Origin: Ophioceras dolichostomum
Lineage: Eukaryota; Ascomycota; Sordariomycetes; Magnaporthales; Ophioceraceae
Reading direction: 5' to 3'
DNA length: 44,170 nucleotides
NCBI GenBank assembly: GCA_003049485.1
Contig: PYST01000321.1
Coordinates: forward strand, 1-44,170
Part shown: in pieces, positions 1 to 11,767 of the stretch
Layout of the letters: the number at the start of each line of letters is the position of its first letter
Numbering within the stretch: position 1 is the stretch's first letter
Notes under the pieces: generated by a model
Told to the model about the DNA's origin: nothing
The model's database searches: none
What the model saw: the letters and a program-made list of their open reading frames with translations, nothing else
Program-made: the position numbers and the translations under genes

Positions 1-324
1 CGCTGGGGCTGCGTTAGATGCATTTTTTGGGTTGAGTCAGCAGATTTGTGTTGACTAAGCGCGACAGACCTGTCGATCTAGTGGGAGCCCCAGCCATCGA
101 CGTGATGAGATATGTATTGAGATGTGCTCAAGTTTGAGCCCGTTAAACAACTGGAAGTTGCCTTACTTATAGTCTTCCGTACAATCATGCAAATGAATGT
201 AGCCACACGCAAGAGATCCAGTAGGAGATCACTAAAGCTACCTCAGTACATCGATCAAGCAAGGAACGTGTAGCTCAATGGAGATCAGGACATGCCTGCG
301 GTCAACCTGGTCTTCATGGCCTCC
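1..324. other. Left-edge spacer, no gene seen
   Basis: This stretch lies downstream of the 3' end of the minus-strand hypothetical gene. I see no open frame with recognisable protein sequence and no RNA gene. It probably holds that gene's 3' UTR. Confidence 0.5.
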
Positions 325-1178
325 TCACTCACGCCTCACCTTCTCATCCAAGCCGCCAACCAGGCGCGTGAACCCCGCAGCCTGCCCCCTCACGACCTTC
401 CCCCACGTCCTGCCCTTAGCAGCCTCTCTGCTCTCCTCAAACTGGTCCACGACCATCTGTCCCATCTCGTTCAGCTGCAGCTGCAGCTGGTTACCACCAC
501 CCTCCGGTGGTGAGAGCGTAGCCTCCGAGTCCTCATCGCCCTCGACCATGCACCCCACGAGGCGCTTCGCGTAGATGTGGCCGTACTCGAGCAGCCGCCT
601 GAGGATGCGCTCGTCGCTCGCCCAGTCCCGCTCCGTCCTGCCCAGGTTGAGCGGCCGCGCCCTCAGCGCCTTGTCGGCCGCCTTGAAGGTCTTGAGCGCC
701 TGGTCGCACGCCGCGAAGAGCTGCGGGCCGGCGGCGGAGAGCTGACGCTTCTTGAGGCCCGCGCTGCCGTCTGAGCGGATTTTCGCGCATGATGACGCGA
801 TGTGCTGTGTGAGCTCGTTATTCTCGACGGAGCTGACGGGGTGTTTTGTAGTGGTTGGCGGTGGTGGTGCTGCCGTGTTAGTTTATCGCACTTTTGTGAC
901 AAGGCTCCTCAGGGTTAATGGCCGTCACCCGTCATCTGTCTCAGGAGGGGGATTTAGTTGACGTACGTTTTCTTTCCGGACTCCTGGAGGTCTGTGATAA
1001 TCTTTTGACGCAGCTCCGCGATCTCGTCCTGGAATGTCGGGGGGTCCCCATTGTCATTGCCATCAGAATTTCCATCGCGCACCTTCTTACTGTGGCTCTC
1101 TTGTGCTTCGGTCTCGCTCGATTCATTTCCGTCAGGAACTGGAGCTGGCGTTCCGTTAGCATGAACGAGGTATGGCAT
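325..1178 (-). CDS. Hypothetical protein, about 239 aa, two exons
   Basis: I do not recognise this family. Exon 1 is 1178-967 and exon 2 is 832-325. The intron (966-833, 134 nt) has a GTACGT donor and an acceptor ending GTCAG, with a CTAAC element about 50 nt upstream. The phase-2 join keeps one frame (212 + 508 nt, 240 codons with stop). I chose the ATG at 1178, which begins MPYLVHANG, because the longer frame upstream opens only with TTG. The N-terminal 55 residues are polar and Asn/Asp/Gly-rich. The middle is helical (DEIAELRQKIITDL, then NNELTQHIASSCAKIRSDG) and the C-terminal half is mostly charged helix with a short poly-QL stretch (QLQLQLNEMGQ). No membrane segment or signal peptide is visible. 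The helical content would suit a subunit of a coiled-coil complex, but that is inference only. An additional 5' exon cannot be excluded. Confidence 0.6.
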
Positions 1179-3253
1179 CTTGACGACTCGATTGCTTGCG
1201 GCTACTCCTATCCTCAATAAGATAACATACTAAGCGCCTTCCTCTTCCTACCTCTCTGAGGAGCCATAGTGGATATCCGGCTTTCGGAGAATTAAATCAG
1301 TGCTTAAAGAGTAGAGGAAATTGATCCTGCAAGCTTGGTGTGAGCACGCGGTTTCCTGCTGTCGAAACCAGGACGCAGTGATGTCGCGAGGGCATGCCAT
1401 CGAACTTTGAACGGGTCCCGCTCGGCTGCATCTGGACGGAGTGTCGCCGAAGAAGAAGGTGCGCTTCATAAGGCAGACACGGAAGGAGGCGTCCAATGTC
1501 GGGGGTTTGCAGGCAAGAGCCAAGCATCACACACCTTACCGGTGCCTTCCTCGAAGAAAAGGTCCCTATGAAAGACATGGCGGGCACACGTAGGTTGATT
1601 TCAGTTAGCTGTAGAACCATCGCTTAGGTAACAGCGCCCACTCAGTCGAGAGGAGAACCTCCCTCGCCGGCCGCGGCTGTGACCGGTTATCGACACCGAA
1701 CGTCGTATGGAGTTAGTGATGTGGTTCAGAAGCACAAGCGGCAAGTGACCTTTTCACGTGGCAGAAGCGGGCAAGTCTGTCTCAAAAAAGAATGCACTCG
1801 TTTTCATATTTCTCTTCTTTCTCGCCTTACTTTTCAAGTGTCCTGTCCATGCCTGTTACTACTATAGGTAAAAAAAAAATATCTGGTAATCTAGGTAGGT
1901 AGCTGGCGCCAGCCAGGGGGCCATGCCGTACGACAAATATCACGCAAATACGTAGAGGTAGGTACCTGGCAGACAAAGTAAGATCCAGAAAGAAAGTCAG
2001 AAGACAAGATGAAGAAGAAAAAGAGGAGGAACAGGCATAGAAGACCACAGGATAACATGAAACAAACACGATGATGTCTGTCCCTCGTGAGCAGTCTGGC
2101 ACTTATTTTGTGGGTAGTGTAGTAACAGGGCCAAATCTCCTAAGCTTTAGGGGTGGAGAGGAAGGGAAGGGAAAGGAGACGAGAAATAAGGAGATCTTTT
2201 TGTTTTAATGCAGAAAGCAGCCAAAATTCGTACAAGAAAAAAAAAGACGTGATATGTGCTGGCAGAGTAAAAAGAGGTGCCCGAGAGAAATCCCTTTTGT
2301 AGTATCAAATTACACTGTGCTCGTGTTGGAGGAGTGCGAAAAGGCGGTGAGTAAAAGTGAAGATATAGATATCCATGGGAAAAAAAACAAATTTTCTGTC
2401 TAAATTTCGTGTCGTTCCTTGCTGCGCGAACAAAGAGAGCAAAAGAAAGAGAAAAGAAAGGGAGCGCGGCAAGAGAAATTATGTCTTCCTTGAAAGTCGT
2501 AGTTCGTCTGCCCGGAAAGAGAGAAAGGGCGTGGGGGTGGGCAAGGAATGAGTAAATCGAAGCCAGAGAAAGCGAGAGAGAGATGCCCAGGTAGGTAGGT
2601 AGGTACCTAGTCAAGTGATGACCAGAAGATGACACAAAAGAAGGGAAAAGGAAGACAGAGAGGTCTGGGTAATAGAAAGAGTAAATAGGTAGTGATGGAT
2701 ACGTCAAGCGAAGGAAGTCCGATCCTCCACGAGAACAGAGTGTCAGATTCAGCCAGAGGGGCTGAGAGCGCAAAAGCCAAGACACATTAGCGATATCGCC
2801 CGCAGATTCCCAAACCTTTTCTCTCTCCCATCTTTTGTTTTTATAGGTTCCCTCGTATCAAAAGGATAGTGCCTGCCTGCATGAGGGGGTTGGTGGGTTG
2901 GCGAAAAATGAAAAGCCGCTGTCTTCCCCTTTAATTTCTTATGGTTGTTCTTTTTCTCGTCTTTTTTTTCTCTCGGTTATCCATCCTATCGCTTCCTGTT
3001 CCAGAAAAACGGAGGAAAAAATGTATAGAAAACATCGCGCTGAGGGATTTGGTCGTCCAAGGCGTCACGTCAGAGGCCGCTCCACCAAAAAAAAGGGAGC
3101 AGCGAAATGCGGTGCAAAAGTATACCCAAGAATATGAAGTGAGGATGGTGGTGGGCAACGCTGGGGGGATTTTCAGGGTTCGCTCGATAACAATGATAAT
3201 AGGTAATGATGATTGATGGTAGCAATGGCTCATGGCCACTGCGGCGGGTCAAC
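1179..3253. other. Intergenic region, strongly purine-rich on the + strand in part
   Basis: No gene is supported here. From about 1970 to 2800 the + strand is dominated by A and G (GAAAGAGAGAAAAG-like runs), and the same bias continues around 3010-3130. Open frames on the minus strand in this part are pyrimidine artefacts. TAGGTAGGTA-type motifs occur near 1890, 1955 and 2590. The right end probably contains the 3' UTR of the PSP1-domain gene. Confidence 0.5.
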
Positions 3254-6169
3254 TCAGCGCGTGTTCAGCGACAGGCCCTGGAACGAGTTGAGGAAGTCAT
3301 GCTGGACAGGCAAGGGGGGCATGCCGCCCTGATCGTGCTGGCTCAAGCCGACAGACTGGGGAGTGGGCAGGCGAGCGCGCATGGCGGCGTAGTCAACGCC
3401 GGCTTGGGGAAACGCGGAAGGAAACGAATCGACAGACGACAGCATGGCCGGCGAATATCCCATGCCAGCAGGGGCGCGTCCTGGGTTTCCGAATGCGGCG
3501 TAAGGTGGGAACTGGTAGGTCGCCGCCGTGTATGCCGCCATCGCAGGCACGCCGGGCCTCTCGGAGCCAAAAGGCTGAGCAAACGCGGCCGGTCCCTGTC
3601 CTGGGAATGTGCGATTCGCCTGCTGTGGCTGTTGCTGCGGTTGCGGTTGCGGCTGCTGCTCCGACTGCGCGGCTTGTTGTCGTCGATCGGCGCTGGCACC
3701 ACCACGGCCTACGCCGACGGCGCCAGGGCCGATGCCGCTTGGTGCCTGCAGGCCCAGGGGTTGGCTTGCAAATGAGGCTGGGTTGATGGCCGACATCCAG
3801 ATCCGTGTCTTATAGATCTTGAAGAGATCGGTCACTAGTGAGTTGAAGTTGATGTAGGCGTCGGCGAAGTAGTAGAAGGTAAGTTTCTTCCAGTCCCTGT
3901 ATGGTGTTAGAAAAAGTTAGTAACCGGTAATGGCCAACTGGAGAAAGGGTGGTGGGCGATGGAACTAAGAAGGGCGGCTGCGTTTGCAACGGCAGACGTA
4001 CATCTGGAATTCTGCGTCAAGGATCTCCATGTTGAGGCCGTGCTCTTTCACTTTCTGCATGCAGACTCGCTTGGCCTTGGCCTCGTTGCCCTCCTTGTCG
4101 CGCAGTGCGTGGATCTCGTGGGCCTGGGCGAGGCGCTTGATGAGCTTCGGCTTCAACTCTCCCGCGTTCGGCTCCTGCATGTGGTGCTGGCCAGGCGGGC
4201 CCATACCCCCGACGGTGCTGCCCTGCAGGCCGGTGGATGCCGCCATCAGTCCAGCACCCACACCATCCTGTGCCACGCTGGCATTCTGTGAGTACATCAT
4301 AAGCCACCTGTATTGCTCCTCGGCGTAGTGCTCCTTCAAGCGCTTAGCCTCGACCCAGTCGACGTTGTCGGCCGCCACAGTTCCTAGGTCGGTTCCACGG
4401 TCGGCCTCGACGATAACCAGGTCTCCAGGCTTCACGGTCAGGCCCGTGCCTTCCTGGATATAGAAGACATCGGCCCTAGCGCACTTGAAGAGCACCACGT
4501 GCAGAGGAGTCGAGCGGTTCGGCTGCGTGAGTCCGTACATGGCACGGTGGGGCGAGGCTGGCCGGTTTGCGATCGAAAACGGCGCATGCATCGCGTACGA
4601 GTAGGGATTGCCGTAGGCGTTAGGAGCCATGACCTGTGGCTGCACACTGCCCATGTTGACGAGTCCAGGGAAGTAAGGCGCTGGGGAGATTTGGTTAGCG
4701 GCCGAGCGAGCAATTGCGGATATGTGGCGACGGTTACGATAAACCCTGGAGCCAACGGGATGCAACTCACCTTGGTTGGGCGGAGGGAAGCCAGGGCTGT
4801 CCGCGTACGGAGAACTAAAGTCCTGGACCTGCTGTGGCTCCTGTGCAAGGCCCTCGTGTCCGAGGACGTGTTCGCTGAGCGAGCTGATTGAAGCCTGTCG
4901 CTGAGGCACGTCGGCAAAGGAGTGTCGTCGACTCTGAGGTTGCTCGCCGACTCCGCTGAAGCCGAGCGAGCTCTGCCAGTATGCCTTTTTCACGGTCTCC
5001 AGCTTCCTGTTCTCTACGGCAAAAGGTGAGCGGAAAGGAACGCCGCTGGCGCCGAACTCGCTCATTCGCCGAGCCAAGGCTCGCTTAGCTGCCATATCGC
5101 TCCCGTCGTTACTCTCGTCTACCTCATCAATGGCGAAATCGGACTCCTCTGGTACAGGGGCCTGGAGGCTGTATCCATTTCCCAGTCCGTACCCAGTTGA
5201 CGCACGCGGCCGCAGGCGAGAGTTGTGGTACTGCTGTTGTCGGAGAAGTTGGTTCTCTCGAGTGAGCATCTCTATGGTTTTGGACTCCATCGATTGGCTC
5301 TGGCTTCCTTGAAGGGATTCGTTGCTCTCTTCGTCATCGTCCTCAACCTCTTTGACCTTCCCGAGCATTCCCTCGTTCGACATCTCGCTGAGCATGCTGG
5401 GCCTAGAAGGCCGATGCTGAAGACCGGAATGTGGAAGGCCGCGACCCCGTCCTGCCGACATCATGGCCGAAGTTCCTATCGCGTTCCCCGCCGCATCGGG
5501 CTCAAGTTGACCGACAGAGTATGACTGCGATCTATATGTTTTCGGAGTCGGGTGGAGAGGGATGGCAAATGGAATCTGCGAGTTCGGACCTTGTTCCCTG
5601 GGACCAGGTGATGTCTGGGTAGGGATTCCCTCTGTGCTGGCACTGAAGAATGACCCGCTAGATCCGGGCGGGTGAGTCGAGGTCGGGGAGGGGAGGACTT
5701 CGGACAGGCGAGACGGAGGCTCTTTCCTGTCACTGTTCCAGATCCCCGCGCCCCACGAGAAGCCGGAGGCCGAGGAGTGACCGCGACCAAGAACGCCGCC
5801 GGGCACCGAGTGCGATCCCCAGCCGCCAGCGCCCGACTCTGCGAGCGGGGTACTCGGGTGCGAGGTAGTAGGAGACATGGTTCCACTGGCAAAGGACTCC
5901 TTCCGGGGCCGGATGGCTGTCTGGCTGGTGTCGTTCAGCCACGATGCCCGTCGGACGGGCTTCTGATGCTGGGTGACCGGCACGGTCTGCTGGTCCTGCC
6001 GGTGTTGGTCCCCCTCGTCGTCCGAGCTTGCGAGAGCTTCGGAGTCTGGCGTGGCACGCCTACCCAGCTTGTCCAACAGAATCGCCTGGCTGTTTGGTGT
6101 CACCGACGTGAGACCTCCTGGGCCGGCGGCTTTCGATTGGGCAGGGGGTTTGATAATGCCGGAACTCAT
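3254..6169 (-). CDS. PSP1 C-terminal domain protein, about 906 aa
   Basis: This is a PSP1 C-terminal domain protein. The family is named after yeast PSP1, a suppressor of DNA polymerase alpha mutations, and includes trypanosomatid cell-cycle sequence-binding proteins; its molecular role in moulds is not settled. Exons are 6169-4771, 4680-4002 and 3896-3254, total 2721 nt. Intron 1 (4770-4681) has GTGAGT/CCCAG and a CTAAC branch. Intron 2 (4001-3897) has GTACGT/ATACAG and a CTAAC branch. The second join restores the family signature EFQMDWKKLTFYYFADAYIN. The N-terminal ~520 residues are disordered and Ser/Pro-rich, with an acidic patch (VEDDDEESNES) followed by a short helix (TIEMLTRENQLLRQQQ). 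The PSP1 domain spans about residues 527-727, from HVVLFKCARADVFYIQ to DLFKIYKTRIW, and is interrupted by a Gly/Met-rich loop of about 45 residues. The tail (728-906) is Gln/Pro/Ala-rich. Start is the first ATG of the frame, MSSGIIKPP. Confidence 0.88.
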
Positions 6170-9100
6170 CGTCCGAGTAAGACCCCGAATCGAGACTCAG
6201 TGGTGGTTGGAAGGGCGAGCCGTCATGCGCTGCAGTCACGTCGGAACAAGCCCAGACCGGTGAGTGAGTCAACTGATCCTGGAAGTAGGCTCAAATTGCG
6301 GATGTTTGGGCTTGAATGCCACAGCTCGACGGCGCTCAGGGTTTTTCTGAGGTGTAAGTATTGCGAGGATTGGGGATATATGGAGCAGTATAGGATTGTT
6401 GATTCTGCGCTGAGAGGGTTAGTTTCCACATGAACGGCACGCGGCGTGAGCCTGAGGAAATATAGAAATGACGAAGGCCTGGAAGAGCAGCATGACCATG
6501 CAGGTCCCCAGCGTGAAATATGAGTTCTGGCGAGGTGAATGCATGCTCTCGAGTGAGCGCATGCAAACGCGCCGCAAGGCGGCCGCCGAGTGACCCATGT
6601 CAGGGCAGCCCAAGCCAGCGGCGAAAGTCACCAACGACAACAGTCTTTCATGCAAGGAAGCACCAGCAAGGAACCAGGTCCCGCAAAGAGCCTCAGATGA
6701 ACGACGACCAAGTGCGACGCCAACTCGGCGCAAAACTCGTGCGCGGTCGTTAAGAACGAAAGTGCAAGAGTAGAGGGGGGGTGGTGATTGGCGGGGAGTG
6801 GGGAGAGACAAAAAGCGATGACTTGACTTACCCGACCGATGTGCAGTTTGATGAGTACTAAAGTAGACAGGGTATCGGAAAGAAAGAGAAAAAGCAGTCT
6901 AGGGGTAGCTCAGAAGAGAAAAAGGTATGACGTGAACTCGTAAGAATTGCGAACAAGTAACCCGTGCCAAATGCTCCAAGTAAAACTCCCAAACTTTTGA
7001 TGACCACCAGGTCTCGTCTTGTCTCGTCGCGTCGTGTGCGCCGTCGTCAGGTGTCGTGTGCGTGTGCGTGGGTCGTCGCGATGATTACGGGGGGAGAGGG
7101 AGGGGTGAGGTGAAGGCAAAATAATTTGACGGCAAAGAAAATATCTTACGCGAGAAAATGAAGACGAGATAAGAAGTGAGTGAGAGCTGAAGAAAGAAAT
7201 AATTATGGCGTGCAGAAGGGTATAATCGCCCAAGTCTAAAAACCCGCCACTCTTCTAACCCCAGATTCTTTTTGCCAAAGGAAAAGGAATTGTATGGTAG
7301 TCGGGAAGAAAAAAAACGGAAAGTCCCCCTGCTTTACAACCAGCGTCAACAGCCTGCAGTTCTGTAGGAACAATGGCGACGGCAGATGCAGCAGCAGAAG
7401 CAGCAGCAGCAGCAGCAGCAGTCTTGTGTCCTGTCTGGTTGGCCTCGACGAATCGCAACGGCGCTGGCTATGCGAGGCCCATTGTGGGAAACGGGCTAAC
7501 GGGGGAAAGTCGCACTCTGATCGGTCGCGCGTGGATGCGTAAATGCGTGTGCGGATGTTGTCTCTCAGGGACTTTCGGCTGTGCAGGTCCGCGCTTTCGG
7601 GCGACAAGCAAGGGATGGATCGATGCGGCTTTTCCGGAACAGATTTTCCTCAGGCCTCGTTCCGTCCCTTTCTCGGTAGCGGGGTGGCTTCGAAGATCGT
7701 CGGTCGGCAAGGGCGAGAATAGGAATATAATAAGACACGGAGAACGACCGACGACGACGACGACAACGACGGGCTGGTGGGCGGCGGGCAATGATGTAGG
7801 GAGGAGACAGGAGGGATTCGAGGATCCTTTGGCACTAATAAAGTGGCAATTGACAGGCAGGCAGCGCCGCCGAGTTTAGGTGGGCAGTTGAAAGAGGGGT
7901 CGCCGACTGGTAATGGCAATGGTGGTGCTGGCGGGTGGTCTGTGTCTCTCAACGTCGTGCTGGCTGGTCCAAGTGGCTGGGGGCGGTCTGGCTGCCACTG
8001 AGGGATAGGAAGCTAGTGGGCAGTAAAGGATCCGTAGCGGCAGGCAGTTTTGTGCAGATTGGCGGCCACGCTTCTTCTTTGTTCTCCTGGTACGGAGTTG
8101 GCTTCCAGGGATTATGCTAGGCTCCGTTCTATTTTTCGCCCGTCACACGGAAGAGAAAAGAGGAACGTTAGCGAGCGAGGGGAGGAAGCGGCAAGAAGAA
8201 CAACAGCAAAATAAATAAATAAAATCGAGGGCCAAAGAATAAAAAGGGAAGGGAGGGGGAAAGGAGAAGGGCGAACGAAGGGCGAGGAAAGTCAGGAAAG
8301 AGGAGAGACGACGAGATTTCAGGTGAGGCCTGATGGTGTGGTGCTTGTCCCCCCTTCTCGAGCTTTGAGATGGAGAATGATGGGGGGGTGTCTGGCTAAG
8401 ACAGCCAGGGAGGGTAGCCATAAATTGAATGTCCACCAGGCTCCACCTTTTCGCGCTGGTCCACTCAGGAGCTGCGCTGGGCCTGCGAGCGACTGGAAAG
8501 GGTCACAAGGGGGGTGTGAGCCAGCGAGAGCGACAGCGATCCTCCTCGTCTGGTTGGCCCAATGGCATTCTAACTTTCTGCCTTTCTCCTCAGGCTTTCG
8601 TCCTTCGCTTTCATCATAGAGGCCGGGTCGGGGAGTCAAAGGTTGTTGTGAGGAGAGAGGGTGATCAACTCGCAACGGCAGAGTTTTGTCGCAAGGCCCT
8701 GGTGTCCTGCCAAGCGGTGTCCCTCCCCACACTTCACGATGAGTTCAGATGCAACTGCATCGAACCTCTCGAATATTCGTCTAACACTGGGAGACCTAGT
8801 GGTGGTTTGGAGCATTTTGAGCGTCTTGAGCAGCATAATCACCATGTCTAGCTGTATGCATCGCGCTGGCCCGAGCAGGCGGCGACAGCGTTAAGAATCC
8901 TCAGTTGGTGCCTCGAGCGTTTAGACTCTGGTATTCCGAATTAAGTACATTGTCTTCTATTACTTTAGGTTGAATGTTGAAGACTTCTTGTGTCCGTGTG
9001 AGCGGGCATCCCGAAGCTGCAAGCCCTTGCCTCGAAAGTCGGCGGAGGACGCCGTGTGAAAGAAACGAAGTGCAGCTATGTCCCTGGCTTAGGAGCATTC

Positions 9101-11767
9101 GTAGGTAGGTAGTCAAGGTGCGGGAAACTTATGGTCGTCAGGGGGCCTCAGCGGAGGGCCAATGTCGAGCGTAGTTCCGCATTCCCAGCCGTGACCTAAA
9201 AGCACTTACTTGGTGGGCTAGAGCCTAGTCGGGAGTGAGGGAGTCCAGAGACTGACGATCTAACCCTCCAGCACAGATCGCTGGTACAGAGAGAGACCGA
9301 CATCGCGCACGGTTGCAGCCTACATACAGTACCAATAGACGTCCCGTCCAGCCAGCAGCATTCCTTCCTTTAACCTCTTTACCGGCCTGCTAGTTTAAGG
9401 AGACCGGTCTGGACGGGAAGGTTTGAAGTGTCTTTCAGGATTCCTTGACACATCAGTATGCAGCCGGCCATGCGGAGGATAGACGGAGGGAGGCGTTGTT
9501 GTTCGTATTCGACAAAGAGCCAACGGTCGTTATAGAGGAGTATAGACGGAGAGGATGTTGACTTAAGAGAGGGCAGGCATGTAACAAGCAGAAGTCCAGT
9601 CTCTCCCCTCCCCCGCGCCGGTACCTCTCAGCCGAAAATGGACGGGGTTCCGAGTTAGATCCCAGCTATCCCAGAGACATTTCATCTGGTTTCACAACTT
9701 TCGACGGAAAACGTCATGCCTCCTCGACTCTTCCTGCTCAATCCTCGATCCCTGATATCGCGCAGCGGGCGTCGGACCCTGGTAGCGTGGAACATCCAGG
9801 CCAGATGCGGGCAAGCACGGAGCATTATTTAGGTACGTATTAGTACATCCGCAACATTCAGCATGCAAGAAGGAGGCCGAAGCCAGAGCTTGATTCCCCG
9901 CAACGACAGCAAGAGTGATAGGTTTCTCAAACTGCACGTAATTGACTTTGCGCACCCAAGGCACCGTAATCAAAGATAGATCAAATTCCTGCTTGGTTGC
10001 TCTACACACAGACAAGGTATGAAGGAGGTGAGTCCCAGGTCAATCAATACACACTTACACACCTCAGACATGGAGAATAGATTGTCTCTCCCTCGCCCCC
10101 GAATAGAGGGGCCACAAAACGGAGGGGCAATTCTCGACCATCAGCTCCCATCCTAGATCATCATCACGCGCCTTAGAGCACCGTGCCAAGAAAGCATACT
10201 TGCCCGCTCCTCCAGAATACCTAATCAGTCTACTGTGTTAGCACCAAAACGTACATGGCATCGATGCAGATCGGCTAGCCCATCGCAGACTCCAACGTCG
10301 CCATCCAGCTATCGTGCCATCGCGGGGCCGAGAAGCTTCAACTAGAAAGCCTTCCCCGCCCATCCGAAGTCGCCACCATCTTTTTGTTCCAGACATCTTG
10401 TTCGTTCGAGACATTGTCAACCTTCGACATGCGTCAATGGGATAGGAGGTGTGGTCTCGTGAGCCCGTCTCACAGGAGCTTTGACAACATCATGAAGCTA
10501 CAATCGAACAACATTTGAACAAACAGCAGCTCCCTCCCCCGCAATTCCAGCGTTTATTCGCGAACAAAAACAATGATGCTATCAGAAAGGCTAAAATGGA
10601 ACGGCTGCCGGCGGTCTTTCAACAACTCACGGATGATCCCAGGCGTGGGGCCGACCGTTTCGCTCACTGCTACTCCGGTACTCGGGCAGTCAGAGGAGCT
10701 AACGTGTGTCGTTTCCGTCACTGCTTAACAAGCTTACCCCGCTAAATAATCAATGGAACTTGGATCTTGCCGTTCACTCGCATCTGAGAACGCTGGGTCC
10801 AGGCGGCTTCAGGGGCTTTACCCCGGATTCTGATGATTGCGGAAGGGAAGAAGCAACAACGACTTGCGCTCGAAAAAAGCAGAAAAGAAAACGAAAGGCC
10901 CAGAAGACCACCCCTGGCTTCGGCTTTTGATACTCTCACACTCCTACTAATTTCCCGCACACTGCAACGCAACCTCTCCCGCCACTCCCCCTCTTTTCCT
11001 GCTGCTCTGCCCGCTCGCATGCAGAGCTGCATGAAAAATGGGCAGATTTGCGCAGGCTTGTCTTTCGTGGAGGTGAACGAAACAATGGAATGGTAAGGAG
11101 GCAGGGAGGTCATCTGCATTTTTTTAACTCTGTATCGCAAGCGCGAAGAGCGGTTGTAAAGTGCAGACTTCTATGTACCATCCGCCACCACCGAGATCTG
11201 TCATCGCCTCTGGGTGAAGGAGGCAAAGCACAGAAATACGGCTGTGCTGTCACTGTTCGATTTAGCGGATACAGTTGACGGAAATGGCACGGAACAACGC
11301 CTTCGCGATCCTGGTCGGCGTGCTGCAGGGAGGATGCAGGAGTGCGGCACGTCAGGGTTTTGTGCTCCGCTCTGCAATACCCACTGCCACTGCCAATGGG
11401 TCGAGGTTCGGATACGACACTTGAGCAGGAGGGACGCAAGCTGCCAAACTGATGTTGTACATACAATGTCGAGGCCAGACAGATCCCACTCTCGCAGAAG
11501 GCGACCATGTCGACGACAACCGCCGTTGCCCAAAAGGTCGACTACCATATGTGTGGGCCCCGACGGAAGATCTACCGTATCGGTTGATTTAAGGCTGGGG
11601 GATCTTCATCCAGCTCATTATGCCGTGCGAAGAAATACTGTCTGTTTAGAGCTCTGTAAAGCCGGCACGATCTATGTATGCCACTCAGAGAACGCCAGGG
11701 GTATTGCACAGCAAGGAGATCGCTCGAACCGACGCAGCCTCGGACAGCAAGCAAGCAAGACTCTAAC
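6170..11767. other. 5.6 kb gene-free interval upstream of the PSP1 gene and downstream of NFU1
   Basis: No protein-coding gene is convincing. Open frames are short, low-complexity or composition-driven. The part nearest the PSP1 start (6170 to about 8300) is rich in long A/G and C/T runs and includes a CAG/GCA repeat at about 7385-7421, consistent with a long promoter and 5' leader. A 10-bp inverted repeat (9342-9351 with 9409-9418) lies near the middle. TAGGTAGGTAG occurs near 9101. The right end probably includes the NFU1 3' UTR. Confidence 0.5.
7385..7421. repeat. CAG/GCA trinucleotide tract
   Basis: An interrupted run of CAG units with one GAA-type interruption sits in non-coding DNA about 1.2 kb upstream of the PSP1-domain start codon. 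The + frame through it (poly-Ala) has no further protein-like sequence, so I treat it as a microsatellite rather than a coding tract. Confidence 0.7.

Noticed and set aside
2147..2785. 212-codon minus-strand open frame
   Set aside because: Its composition (Leu/Ser/Phe/Pro-rich throughout) follows the pyrimidine bias of the strand, there is no domain or motif, and it lies in a repeat-like purine tract.
5672..6433. 253-codon + frame opposite the PSP1-domain gene
   Set aside because: It is antisense to the first exon, Arg/Gly-rich, and has no family features; a shadow of GC-rich codons.
7373..7879. 168-codon + frame beginning with a poly-Ala run
   Set aside because: The Ala run comes from the CAG repeat and the rest has no protein-like pattern or splice continuation.
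9342..9418. 10-bp inverted repeat that might be a terminator or regulatory hairpin
   Set aside because: Short arms with a 57-nt loop are expected by chance in 44 kb, and no neighbouring gene gives it a context.
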